Shown one piece after another: positions 28,883-37,154 of a stretch of 64,000 nucleotides of DNA. Numbering within the stretch: the first letter of the stretch is position 1; every line of letters starts with the position of its first letter. This DNA is from Cytobacillus oceanisediminis 2691 (GTDB lineage: Bacteria; Bacillota; Bacilli; Bacillales; Cytobacillaceae). The position numbers were made by a program, and so were the translations under genes. Under the pieces are notes generated by a model that made no database searches, was not told the DNA's origin, and worked only from the letters and a program-made list of their open reading frames with translations. The stretch covers positions 97,942 through 161,941 of the forward strand of contig NZ_VEEP01000008.1 of assembly GCF_007678455.1 (NCBI RefSeq). The letters run 5' to 3'.

Positions 28883-29254
28883 TTATAAGTATTTAACTGC
28901 GGCAATGATCAACAATACCCAGGCGGCGAGGAATGATACTCCACCAAGCGGGGTGATGGCCCCAAGGATGCTGATTTTTGTAAGGGTCAAGGCATACAGG
29001 CTTCCGGAAAACAGGATGATTCCGATCAGCATCAGCCAGCCTGACCAGTTCAGCAGTGAAGTTGCAGGGAGTTTTCCCAGCAGGACTCCAATTATCAAGA
29101 TTCCGGTTGCGTGGAACATCTGGTATGTAACACCGGTTTTCCAGGTTTCTAGATATTTTGGTTCGACCTTGCCTTCCAGCCCATGTGCTCCAAAGGCTCC
29201 GAGTGCGACTGCAAGAAAGGCATTGATTGCCCCTATTATGATAAATAACTTCAT
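28883..29254 (-). CDS. ywdK: DUF423 membrane protein (YwdK)
   Basis: A 123-residue membrane protein with four hydrophobic segments; the conserved DUF423 block AVALGAFGAHGLEGK lies near residue 20. Function unknown. In-frame starts exist at 29263 (GTG), 29257 and 29254; the last is best spaced from GAGGTGG and gives the B. subtilis length. Confidence 0.9.
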   Translation of the reverse strand: MKLFIIIGAINAFLAVALGAFGAHGLEGKVEPKYLETWKTGVTYQMFHATGILIIGVLLGKLPATSLLNWSGWLMLIGIILFSGSLYALTLTKISILGAITPLGGVSFLAAWVLLIIAAVKYL

Positions 29255-29278
29255 CATTTCCACCTCTATCTTTAAATT

Positions 29279-29462
29279 AAGGCTCTTTTCTCAAACTATG
29301 TTGCCATTGATTACAAAATGGGATTGAATGACCTAGTTTTCTGCATAAAAAAGCTTATTATGAGAAAAGAGCTTGCACACTTAAAAACGAACTGCAAAAT
29401 GGCTTAATAGCACGTTAAAATCGGCTTTAAGATTTTAACAACAATCTTTACGAAAACAACCT
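29279..29462. mobile_element. MITE-like family B, long copy (B2)
   Basis: A 184-bp element starting AAGGCTCTTTTCTCAAAC and ending CGAAAACAACCT. Its reverse complement aligns along its whole length with 56820-57006 at roughly three quarters identity by eye. AT-rich, no gene. It lies between ywdI and ywdK, both on the minus strand. Confidence 0.8.
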
Positions 29463-29465
29463 AAA

Positions 29466-29789
29466 TTAGAAATCGAATAGCGAGTCTCCGTTTGAATCAT
29501 CATCCATTTCCAGTTTTTTCGGCTGCGGAACCATTGTTGATGGCTGGCTTACTGGCATCTGCTGCTGAGGAAAGACTGGTTGAGCAGGAATAAATTGCTG
29601 TGCTGGCTGCTGGATGATATGGCATTGCCCGGACTTGCCTGACCCCTGCTGTGGTTCATCAAGAACAAGTTCACAAAGCGTTTTAATCGACTGGATTCGT
29701 TCTCGCTGTGCAGCTTCAGATTGTGTCGATTTGGCCCGGCTTAATTCTTCTTCCATTTTCAAAAGCAATTTTTGCAGTGAAATATTCAT
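29466..29789 (-). CDS. ywdI: YwdI family protein
   Basis: A 107-residue protein of unknown function. The N-terminal half (MNISLQKLLLKMEEELSRAK and following) is a charged helical region, the C-terminal half is Gln/Pro-rich and low complexity, ending in the acidic DDDSNGDSLFDF. A GGAGGTGA site precedes the ATG. The position between ung and ywdK matches B. subtilis ywdI. Confidence 0.8.
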   Translation of the reverse strand: MNISLQKLLLKMEEELSRAKSTQSEAAQRERIQSIKTLCELVLDEPQQGSGKSGQCHIIQQPAQQFIPAQPVFPQQQMPVSQPSTMVPQPKKLEMDDDSNGDSLFDF

Positions 29790-29901
29790 TAACTCACCTC
29801 CACGGGCGGTACCTGATAAGTAGGATCAGACTCGATCATGCTGTACGGTTCCATTCTACAATAAATCTTTTATATTTTCGACTGTATAAGAATTTGCTGT
29901 C

Positions 29902-29917
29902 AGTTCCACGTGGAACA
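29902..29917. promoter_or_regulatory. Candidate parS site (Spo0J/ParB)
   Basis: AGTTCCACGTGGAACA contains a perfect 14-bp palindrome and matches the Bacillus parS consensus TGTTNCACGTGAAACA at 14 positions (the N counted as a match). Intergenic, between ung and ywdI, a region that in B. subtilis lies in the origin-proximal left arm where parS sites occur. Confidence 0.6.
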
Positions 29918-29974
29918 TGTCGATTTTTACAAAAAGAACTCAGTCGACCAGAAAAAAACTCTGGTCCCCAAGAG

Positions 29975-30658
29975 CTAATAATTTTTCATCTCGTCGATTT
30001 GCCAATCGATTTCCTGTCTGCCCCACTCTCGCAAAATCTCGTTTACTCTTGAGAATGGCTTGCTTCCAAAGAAACCTCTTCTTGCGGACAAAGGGCTTGG
30101 ATGTGCAGACATGATGATCTTATGTTTGCTTTCATCAATCAACTTTAATTTACTTTGAGCCGGTTTGCCCCAAAGGATGAAAATGACTGGTTCTTGACGT
30201 TCATTCAACAGGGTGATGACTTTATCGGTGAAGGTTTCCCAGCCCTTCCCCTTGTGAGAATGCGCTTCGCCCTTCCTGACTGTAAGCACCGTATTCAAAA
30301 GCAGCACACCCTGGTCTGCCCACTTTTTCAAATATCCGTGATTGGGTATCTCACAGCCAAGATCAGCCTTTAGCTCCTTGAACATGTTCCGGAGTGATGG
30401 CGGGATTGCAACCCCTGGTTTTACCGAAAAACTCAAGCCATGTGCCTGACCCGGTCCGTGGTATGGATCCTGGCCAAGGATGACCACTTTTACCTTATCA
30501 TAGTCGGTATACCGCAATGCATTGAAGATGTCTTCCTTATCGGGATAAACCGTTTTGTTCTGGTATTCTTCTATCAAGAATTCTCTTAAATCCAGATAAT
30601 AAGCTTCTTCAAACTCCTCTGCCATCAGTGGTGCCCAGCCGTTTTGCATTAAGCGCAT
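29975..30658 (-). CDS. ung: Uracil-DNA glycosylase
   Basis: A 227-residue family 1 uracil-DNA glycosylase that starts base-excision repair of uracil. The water-activating motif [17 protein letters not shown] has its catalytic Asp at residue 64, and the C-terminal DNA-intercalation loop is [20 protein letters not shown]. The proposed start [11 protein letters not shown] follows GGAGCGATCACG. It matches B. subtilis ung (ywdG) in location. Confidence 0.97.
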   Translation of the reverse strand: MRLMQNGWAPLMAEEFEEAYYLDLREFLIEEYQNKTVYPDKEDIFNALRYTDYDKVKVVILGQDPYHGPGQAHGLSFSVKPGVAIPPSLRNMFKELKADLGCEIPNHGYLKKWADQGVLLLNTVLTVRKGEAHSHKGKGWETFTDKVITLLNERQEPVIFILWGKPAQSKLKLIDESKHKIIMSAHPSPLSARRGFFGSKPFSRVNEILREWGRQEIDWQIDEMKNY

Positions 30659-30727
30659 CGTGATCGCTCCTTTCTCTACTATCTAACTACCCGATTTCCA
30701 AAAAGGTATGTGAACATTTGCCAGCAT

Positions 30728-30752
30728 GTTTAATAGAGCAAAAAACGGTTAT
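30728..30752 (+). promoter_or_regulatory. Sigma-B-type promoter of the general stress gene
   Basis: GTTTAA, 13-nt spacer, GGTTAT. This differs by one base from the sigma-B consensus GTTTAA-N12-14-GGGTAT. The downstream gene is a general stress protein, which supports the call. Confidence 0.75.
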
Positions 30753-30830
30753 ATAAATAGTGTAGACGCGGAAGGCTATAAAAGCTTCCCAAACTAGTAT
30801 AGGTTAAAAACACTTAAGGAGGAAGATAAT

Positions 30831-31160
30831 ATGTTGAAAGTAGAAGTTGTGGAAAACGGCGTACAGGCAACTGAAAAAATCAGCTCTCTGGAAGCTGAAG
30901 GTTTTGGAAAAGAAAACATTTATATTTTCGCTCATGATGAAGACCGAAGTGAGCACTTGACAGATGCTACCGAAACAGGCGGTATGGGCTTCAAGGAACA
31001 GGGCTTCTTTGATTCCATCGGCAATATGTTCAAGTCCCGCGGAGACGAACTGCGAAACAAATTCGAATCCCTCGGACTTTCAAAGCAAGAAGCTGAGCAG
31101 TATGAGGTCGAATTGGACAAAGGCCGTTTAGTCCTTGTCGCAACCGATGAAGTAAAATAA
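30831..31160 (+). CDS. General stress protein 17M-like (YflT family)
   Basis: A 109-residue protein of the general stress protein 17M family. It starts MLKVEVVENGVQATEKISSL and carries the pattern YIFAHDEDRSEHLTDATE and a C-terminal helical stretch ending in DKGRLVLVATDEVK. The fold suggests a small soluble protein; molecular role unknown. A perfect AAGGAGG site precedes the ATG. Upstream is a sigma-B-type promoter, and a terminator follows, so it is a monocistronic stress gene. Confidence 0.88.
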   Translation: MLKVEVVENGVQATEKISSLEAEGFGKENIYIFAHDEDRSEHLTDATETGGMGFKEQGFFDSIGNMFKSRGDELRNKFESLGLSKQEAEQYEVELDKGRLVLVATDEVK

Positions 31161-31212
31161 AGCCATTAATCAGCAATGGTATATCCGATCCGCTGTGATC
31201 GTTTATCATAGA

Positions 31213-31241
31213 AACCCCCTGCCGAAGCCGGCAGGGGGTTT
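31213..31241. terminator. Terminator between the stress gene and moeB
   Basis: CCCCCTGCC and GGCAGGGGG form a strong GC stem flanked by A and T; it lies between two convergent units. Confidence 0.85.
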
Positions 31242-31257
31242 GCGCTTTTAAAGGTTT

Positions 31258-32277
31258 TTAGCCAAAGAATCTCTGGTAGATGCTGCGAGCCTGCGCCAGA
31301 TCCTTCGTTCCATGGATCAATGCACGCCCGTCCTGGAAAATGACCATCCTGTTATCATCCATTTCAACAGATACCAGATAAGGGTTTCCTTTTACCTGAT
31401 AACCCAAATCCCTCATTTTTTCAGCCGTCTCCTGGAGGTTAAGCTGCTGCTGTTTCGGCGGCCTGATCTGTACGGTATCACGGCCGCACAGGACAGTCGT
31501 TTTGGTCATATTTTCAACATCCAAATACGGATATTCCGGATTGTCGCCGCATGAGAGACAGCCAGGGTCCTTCGCTTTTGACATTTTCATGCTTGTATAC
31601 TGATTCCGCCACAGATCAAAGCTGACAAAAGAAGTTCTGACCGCATCCCAGTCTTCCACAAGGATCTTCAGTGCTTCGGCACCCTGGTGGGCAATGACCA
31701 TCTGTACCGCAGGCCCGATGATTCCGCCGGTATCGCAGGTCAGCCCCTGCAGCGGCACCGTCTTCAGCAAACAGTTCAGACATGGTGTTTTTCCAGGAAT
31801 AATGGAGAAACTCATGCCAAAGCTGGCAACGCAGGCACCATATATCCACGGAATCTGGTACTTCTGCGAAATATCATTAATGGCCATCCTTGTTTCAAAA
31901 TTATCGGTAGCATCGATAATCAAATCGACGCCATCAACAAGCTCAGCCAGTTTTTCGGGAGTGGCATCCGCAATCAATGCGGTGATTTCAACGTCAGAAT
32001 TGATCGCCTTCAATCTTTTTTCAGCCGCTGCAGCCTTTGGAAGCTTCTCAGCGACATCCTCTTCAGTATATAATTGCTGTCTTTGCAGGTTGCTTGCTTC
32101 GACATAATCCCGGTCGACAATCGTCAGACGGCCGATACCTGCTCTAACCAGCAGCTCGGCATTCCCTGAACCAAGTGCACCTGCGCCAATCATCAGGACA
32201 TGCTTGCTGCGGATTTTGTCCTGGCCTCCCTTGCCTATTTGAGGAAACAGCGTCTGGCGTGAATATCTTTCTGACAT
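31258..32277 (-). CDS. moeB: Molybdopterin-synthase adenylyltransferase (MoeB/ThiF family)
   Basis: A 339-residue E1-like enzyme that adenylates the C-terminal Gly-Gly of MoaD with ATP. Nucleotide-binding motif MIGAGALGSGNAELL (29-43), catalytic region DRDYVEASNLQRQQLY, DATDNFETR, and two zinc CxxC pairs (PCLNCLL and CLSCGDNPEY). No rhodanese domain. The last gene of the formate dehydrogenase/cofactor operon, 85 nt after moaD, whose product is its substrate. A ThiF role with ThiS is possible from sequence, but the context favours MoeB. Confidence 0.92.
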   Translation of the reverse strand: MSERYSRQTLFPQIGKGGQDKIRSKHVLMIGAGALGSGNAELLVRAGIGRLTIVDRDYVEASNLQRQQLYTEEDVAEKLPKAAAAEKRLKAINSDVEITALIADATPEKLAELVDGVDLIIDATDNFETRMAINDISQKYQIPWIYGACVASFGMSFSIIPGKTPCLNCLLKTVPLQGLTCDTGGIIGPAVQMVIAHQGAEALKILVEDWDAVRTSFVSFDLWRNQYTSMKMSKAKDPGCLSCGDNPEYPYLDVENMTKTTVLCGRDTVQIRPPKQQQLNLQETAEKMRDLGYQVKGNPYLVSVEMDDNRMVIFQDGRALIHGTKDLAQARSIYQRFFG

Positions 32278-32362
32278 AGGGTGTACCCCCTCCTGTAAAA
32301 CAAACGCCCTGATTCCATCGACAATCCTGTCAACGGAACGGGGCGCCGTAATTTGCTATGGA

Positions 32363-32596
32363 TCAACCGCCGGAAACAGGCGGTATGAAGGCAATTGTGT
32401 CTCCTTCTTTAATGACTTCATCATTAGATGAAAATTCTTCATTGATCGCTGTCATTGAAGTATCAAGCTTTTGGACACCATATTTTTCTGCGACTATTTG
32501 CTTCAGTTCGGCAACTGTCTTGCCTGCTGCTTCGATTTCGACTGATTCATGGCCTGCTTCGTCACGCAGGTGGGCAAAAAATAATATTTTATTCAT
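32363..32596 (-). CDS. moaD: Molybdopterin synthase sulfur-carrier subunit
   Basis: A 77-residue ubiquitin-like protein ending in FIPPVSGG; the terminal Gly-Gly is thiocarboxylated and donates sulfur to precursor Z. It starts MNKILFFAHLRDEAG. The start overlaps the 3' end of moaE by 8 nt, so the two synthase subunits are translationally coupled. Confidence 0.95.
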   Translation of the reverse strand: MNKILFFAHLRDEAGHESVEIEAAGKTVAELKQIVAEKYGVQKLDTSMTAINEEFSSNDEVIKEGDTIAFIPPVSGG

Positions 32597-33053
32597 TGAG
32601 ATCCTTCTCCTCCGGTTTCCCTGTCGGATATGGGACAGTTTCTAGTTGGTTGCCAATCCATTCTTCCCCGTCTTCCCAATGCTCTTTCTTCCAGATTGGG
32701 ACGATTTCCTTGATGCGCTCGATCGCATAACGATTGGCTTCATATGCATCGTTGCGGTGAGGTGTGGAAACGGCGATCACGACAGCAATATCCGTGATGT
32801 CGAGCTTGCCGACCCGATGGGTGATCGCGACCTGCGCGCCATCCCAGCGTTCCTGGATTTCCGTGCCAATCTGCTCAAGCTTTTTGACAGCCATCGGCTC
32901 ATAAGCTTCATATATAAGATAAAGGGTTTTCTTTCCCTTCGTCAATTCACGGACAGTGCCAATGAATGTCGTGATTGCCCCTGCTTCACGCTGGACCACT
33001 TTATCAATGACAGATTGAACGTTGATTGGATCTTTCGCTATTTCATAATTCAT
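32589..33053 (-). CDS. moaE: Molybdopterin synthase catalytic subunit
   Basis: A 154-residue catalytic subunit converting cyclic pyranopterin monophosphate to molybdopterin. Conserved pieces: GAITTFIGTVRELTKGKK, YLIYEAYEPMA, ITHRVGKLDITDIAVVIAVS, and the catalytic region VPIWKKEHWEDG. The frame is open to 33107, but the ATG at 33053 has GAGGTGA at proper spacing and gives the usual length. The 288-nt gap upstream of it contains a MITE-like element. Confidence 0.95.
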   Translation of the reverse strand: MNYEIAKDPINVQSVIDKVVQREAGAITTFIGTVRELTKGKKTLYLIYEAYEPMAVKKLEQIGTEIQERWDGAQVAITHRVGKLDITDIAVVIAVSTPHRNDAYEANRYAIERIKEIVPIWKKEHWEDGEEWIGNQLETVPYPTGKPEEKDLNE

Positions 33054-33101
33054 CAAAATCACCTCAATAAACTGATCCGGATCAGGATTTAATATGTTTA
33101 T

Positions 33102-33149
33102 GGACACTTTTTCCGGGTTCTGGCTCCGTTTTGTCCATTAGAGTGTCCC
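33102..33149. repeat. Single unit of the 44951-type 52-bp repeat
   Basis: GGACACTTTTT at 33102 and GTCCATTAGAG at 33133 have the same 31-bp offset as in the array at 44951-45190. Located in the cofactor operon between moaE and the MITE-like element. Confidence 0.75.
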
Positions 33150-33150
33150 T

Positions 33151-33347
33151 TTAAAAATGGCTCTGTTAAACAAGACTGTTGATTTTCGTTCCAGGCGCAT
33201 CGCTTTCCGCGGGGCTGGCGCTGAGCCTCCTCGTCGCTCTGCTCCTGCGGGGTCTCACCTGACCAGCTGCGCCCGCAGGAGTCTACGCGCCTTCCACTAC
33301 AATCAACAGGTGTATAAACATCATTGGGCTTTAACAGAGCCTTAAAA
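33151..33347. mobile_element. MITE-like family A, copy 2, inside the cofactor operon
   Basis: The 134-bp core (33176-33309) is nearly identical to 13413-13546. Here outer inverted repeats are clear: GGCTCTGTTAAA (33159-33170) and TTTAACAGAGCC (33330-33341). The TAA stop of the moeA gene at 33342 lies directly at the outer edge (TTTTTAAGGCTC on the minus strand). No gene inside. Confidence 0.85.
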
Positions 33348-35261
33348 ATAAACAGGCTCAGGATTCTCAACAACTGCGTATCCGCCAATTTTGTCGACTT
33401 CGGCTTTGAAGACCTGTGATTGGATCACTGACCTTAACCATATACCCTTTTCGCTTTCGAAGAATGCCTTTGTCATCAGCAAATCGTAGCTTTCGTCAGC
33501 GACCGGGATGAAGTCGAGCCCCATTGCCCTGGCAGCCGGGAATATGCCGAGTCCGGCCGCATTGTCGTTCCCCTTCACTTCAGCAGCGACGCTCAAATGT
33601 GAGAACATTTCACGGTCATAGCCGTTGACCTGTTCTGCGTCAAGGCCGGCATCTTTTAACATTAAATCAAACAGGATCCGTGTACCGGCGCCTTTTTGCC
33701 TGTTGGCATAATCTGCGCCCTTCACAGCGATGTCGCTGACATTTTCGATTCCGAGCGGATTGCCTTTTGGCAGCATCCAGCCCTGGGTTCTTTTCAAGAA
33801 AGGATAAAGGACTGCGTCTTGCCCGGCAAGGAATTTCCTTACGTAGGTAACATTATATTCTTTCGTCTCCGGGTCAAGCAAATGAATGCCCGCTACATGG
33901 GCTTCCCCTTTTCTGATTGCCATCAAACCGGCCATGCTGCCAACATGGGAAGAAACAATTTTCATGTCGGTGCGCTGATTTTTGAGCTGGGAGGACAAAA
34001 GGTCAATCGTCAGGTCATGGCTGCCGCTGAAGACGATCGCGTTCTTGATTTCTTCAACCGGTCTGTATAGCTCGACCATGACGGTATCTCCCTGTTCATA
34101 TCCTAACTCCTCCGGCGGAACAACGAGCAAGCCGTCCGCACGCACCAGTGACATCGTGACCCCCGCCGCGCGTGTCAGCGGATTGGCGACAAATTGTCCA
34201 TCCACATAGCCGATATTCATTCGGACAAAGTCCTCCGCCCCCATTGTGGAGACGATCCTGCGGCCAAGCTTCACTTCTAGTTTTGGCCTTTCGGGTTCTG
34301 GTATCCCCAGATACTTGCAAACGAGCGGCCTGACGAACCACTCAAGCGCCATGTAGGCCGACACTGGATATCCAGGCACGCCTACTACCACTTTATCTTT
34401 AATTTTCCCAAGGATGACTGGCTTACCCGGCCTTGTCGCGACACCATGGGTAAAAACAGTGCCTAGCTCCTCAAGGATGTGTACGGTATAATCTTTTGAA
34501 CCTGCGGAAGAACCAGCATTAATCACGACAATATCAGATGTTTCTACCGCGTTCAGCAATGCTTCCCTGATTTTTTCCGGTTCATCCTTCACGATCGGAT
34601 GCAAATAAGGCTTGCCGCCCCAATCTTCTACATATGCGCTAAAAACGGTGCCATTGAACTCGATGATCCTTCCTGAAGACAGCGACGCATCTGCGCTGAC
34701 CAGTTCATTTCCTGTCGGGATGATCGTTACCAGCGGTTTCTTCATAACGCATACTTCGGTCACCTGTGCTGCAAGGAGTGCTCCGAGGTCGGCAGGACGC
34801 AGCTGATGCCCCTGCGTGAACAACATCTCCTCCTGGACGATATCCTCACCGATCGGGCGGATATGCTGCCAGGGAGTTGCCGGCTCGATGATTTCGATGG
34901 TCTCATCGTCAATGACGTGAATGTTTTCGACCATAATGACGGCATTGAACTCCTGAGGGATCGCATTGCCTGTATCAACGTATTTAAACTGCTCATCCTT
35001 TTTTAAATGGAGCGGGCGCTGCTCATGTGCTTCATAAGTATCCTCAGCGTTGACGGCAACTCCATCCATTGCGGATGCATGGTAAAAAGGCATCGACACA
35101 TTGGCGAAAACAGGTTCAGCAGTAATTCGGCCAAGGGCAGCGGCAGCCGGAATCCATTCTTTTTCCTGAGGCAGGTCGAACGCAGCCAGCACTTCATCTC
35201 TGGCTTGCACGCGCGGCTTGTCTTCAAGATAAATCTTTCGGTTATAACGTATTTGGTCCAT
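33342..35261 (-). CDS. moeA: MoeA with C-terminal periplasmic-binding-like domain
   Basis: 639 residues. The first about 410 residues are a MoeA molybdenum insertase (FYHASAMDGVAVNAEDTY, DIVVINAGSSAGSKDY, GVPGYPVSAYMALEWF). From about 420 (AIVFSGSHDLTIDLLSSQL) follows a type-2 periplasmic-binding-protein-like domain, known from MoeA fusions in Firmicutes, which may sense molybdate or a cofactor. It follows the single-domain moeA by 13 nt. The start at 35261 has a GGGGGAG site. Having two MoeA proteins in one operon suggests division of labour, which is inference. Confidence 0.9.
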   Translation of the reverse strand: MDQIRYNRKIYLEDKPRVQARDEVLAAFDLPQEKEWIPAAAALGRITAEPVFANVSMPFYHASAMDGVAVNAEDTYEAHEQRPLHLKKDEQFKYVDTGNAIPQEFNAVIMVENIHVIDDETIEIIEPATPWQHIRPIGEDIVQEEMLFTQGHQLRPADLGALLAAQVTEVCVMKKPLVTIIPTGNELVSADASLSSGRIIEFNGTVFSAYVEDWGGKPYLHPIVKDEPEKIREALLNAVETSDIVVINAGSSAGSKDYTVHILEELGTVFTHGVATRPGKPVILGKIKDKVVVGVPGYPVSAYMALEWFVRPLVCKYLGIPEPERPKLEVKLGRRIVSTMGAEDFVRMNIGYVDGQFVANPLTRAAGVTMSLVRADGLLVVPPEELGYEQGDTVMVELYRPVEEIKNAIVFSGSHDLTIDLLSSQLKNQRTDMKIVSSHVGSMAGLMAIRKGEAHVAGIHLLDPETKEYNVTYVRKFLAGQDAVLYPFLKRTQGWMLPKGNPLGIENVSDIAVKGADYANRQKGAGTRILFDLMLKDAGLDAEQVNGYDREMFSHLSVAAEVKGNDNAAGLGIFPAARAMGLDFIPVADESYDLLMTKAFFESEKGIWLRSVIQSQVFKAEVDKIGGYAVVENPEPVYF

Positions 35262-35274
35262 GATGCTGCTCCCC

Positions 35275-36507
35275 CTATCTCGTCAAAATGACTGGAACGT
35301 ATTCGCCTTGAGAAATCCCCTCTTTTTCGGAAACAATCTCCACGATTCCATCGCTTTTTACCAAAGTTGTGATCAGGCCTGATTTGCCGATGATCGGCTC
35401 GGCCCACCATTCTCCATCTCTTTCCTCAAGTCTCACCCTGATATAGTCAGATCGCCCTGGTGAGGAGGCAATATTTTTAACAATCCGGGCAAAAATCCGC
35501 TCGGGCTTCTGTTCGTATTTTTCACCCTTCAGCTTCCTGAAGACCTGTTCGCCAAACAGCTTGAAGATGATCATTGCCGATGCTGGATGCCCCGGCAGTC
35601 CGATGACTGGTTTTCCATCCGCCACCGCTAGAATCGTCGGCTTGCCTGGCTTAATCGAGATTCCGTGGACAAATACGCCTGGATCTCCAAGTGACTGGAT
35701 GACCTCGGTCGTGTAATCCTTCGTGCCGACAGAACTTCCCCCTGATAAAATAAGGCAGTCCGCCTGTTCATACAATTCGCGGGCCTTGCTTGCGAACTCC
35801 TGATAGTCATCGCGGGTGATGCCGCCATATATGACCTCAATGTCCCATTCATTGGCCAGGCCTTTGACAGTCAGGTAATTGATATCGCGGATTTGACCGG
35901 TTTCAAGTGTTTTCGTTTCATAAGGAACGATTTCGTCCCCTGAAGAAAGGTAAGCAGCTTTCAGCTTGCGGTAGACTTTCACCTCGGAAACGCCTAATGC
36001 CGCCAGGGCTCCGAGCTCCTGTGGCCGCAATTTTGTCCCTTGTGTCAACAGCACCTCGCCTGAGCGGATATCTTCCCCTGATCGGATGACGTTTTCGCCT
36101 GGGGCAATCTGCTTGTAAGTATTCAACAGCCCGCCGATTTCCTCGCAATGCTCGATCATCAGGACGCTGTCGCTGCCCGGAGGAAGCATTCCGCCCGTCG
36201 GGACATAGATTGCTTCTCCCCTGCCCACCGGTTTTACTGCTTCTTCGCCCATATGGACCTCACCGGCGACATTCAGGAATCCAGGCATGGATTCAGAAGA
36301 TCCATAGGTGTCCCTGGCGATGACGGCATAACCATCAACGGTCGATCGATCAAAGCCCGGCACATTTTCTTCCGCTCTGATGTCCTCGGCCAGGATGAAA
36401 TGAAGTGCCTCATCAAGCGTGCGAACCTCGGTTTCTTTGATCTTGCTGATTTTCTCATCAATTAACGCAAAGGTATCTTCAACCGTTTTCACTTTGAAAA
36501 ATTGCAT
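35275..36507 (-). CDS. moeA: Molybdopterin molybdenumtransferase MoeA
   Basis: A 410-residue MoeA that inserts molybdate into adenylylated molybdopterin. Motifs: VPGFDRSTVDGYAVIARDTY, VPTGGMLPPGSDSVLMIEHC, CLILSGGSSVGTKDYTTEV, GLPGHPASAMIIFKLFGE. The frame is open to 36576, but I chose the ATG at 36507 (MQFFKVKTVED), after an AAGGAAG site, because the longer form overlaps mobA and its extra residues look foreign to the family. Confidence 0.95.
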   Translation of the reverse strand: MQFFKVKTVEDTFALIDEKISKIKETEVRTLDEALHFILAEDIRAEENVPGFDRSTVDGYAVIARDTYGSSESMPGFLNVAGEVHMGEEAVKPVGRGEAIYVPTGGMLPPGSDSVLMIEHCEEIGGLLNTYKQIAPGENVIRSGEDIRSGEVLLTQGTKLRPQELGALAALGVSEVKVYRKLKAAYLSSGDEIVPYETKTLETGQIRDINYLTVKGLANEWDIEVIYGGITRDDYQEFASKARELYEQADCLILSGGSSVGTKDYTTEVIQSLGDPGVFVHGISIKPGKPTILAVADGKPVIGLPGHPASAMIIFKLFGEQVFRKLKGEKYEQKPERIFARIVKNIASSPGRSDYIRVRLEERDGEWWAEPIIGKSGLITTLVKSDGIVEIVSEKEGISQGEYVPVILTR

Positions 36508-36538
36508 GCTGCCTATCTTCCTTTCTGGCACCTGAAAA

Positions 36539-37138
36539 CTATTCCCCGGATTCCGTCCACTTCTTCGCATTTTCATATTCTTCGGGATGGTTCATATTGA
36601 AAAAGACGCGTTCAAGATTGTTTCCGCAATAGAGTTGCAAATCTGACTCATCGAGGTATCGGACATTCAGTTTTTCAAGCATATGCCTGATCCTTAACGT
36701 TCCGTCCTCAATGCATTTCACCGCTTCGCGGGCCACGCGTTTTTGGTACGCCGCAAAAAGCGGATGCTTCCGCCCATCACTGACGGGCACGACTGCATCG
36801 TGGTGCTTGAGGGCTTTCACAAGGTTCTCGGCAAGCTCTGCGGATACAAATGGCATATCACAGGCAACGATGAAATTCTCTTCGTAATCTGATGCCTCGA
36901 GCCCCGCATGGATTCCCGCCAGCGGTCCAGAACCCGGATATTGGTCTGTCACACTTTTGATATTTAAAAATTGATAGGTTTCAGGATCATTTGTTACTAG
37001 AATTATATCATCAAAAACGTGCTGTAACTCATCCTTAATTCTCTCAATATTCGTTTTTTCGTGAAATTTCAGGAGAGCTTTATTCGTTCCCATCCTGCTA
37101 GATTTGCCGCCTGCTAAAATAATCGCTCCGGCTTTCAT
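36539..37138 (-). CDS. mobA: Molybdenum cofactor guanylyltransferase MobA
   Basis: A 199-residue nucleotidyltransferase that attaches GMP to Mo-molybdopterin, making the bis-MGD cofactor used by formate dehydrogenases. N-terminal signature AIILAGGKSSRMGTNKALL and the central VACDMPFVSAELAENL with the metal-binding Asp. Start chosen at the ATG 37138 (MKAGAIILAGG), next to AAGGTG. Its presence in the fdh operon fits the bis-MGD need of FdnG. Confidence 0.95.
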   Translation of the reverse strand: MKAGAIILAGGKSSRMGTNKALLKFHEKTNIERIKDELQHVFDDIILVTNDPETYQFLNIKSVTDQYPGSGPLAGIHAGLEASDYEENFIVACDMPFVSAELAENLVKALKHHDAVVPVSDGRKHPLFAAYQKRVAREAVKCIEDGTLRIRHMLEKLNVRYLDESDLQLYCGNNLERVFFNMNHPEEYENAKKWTESGE

Positions 37139-37154
37139 CCCACAGCACCTTCTT

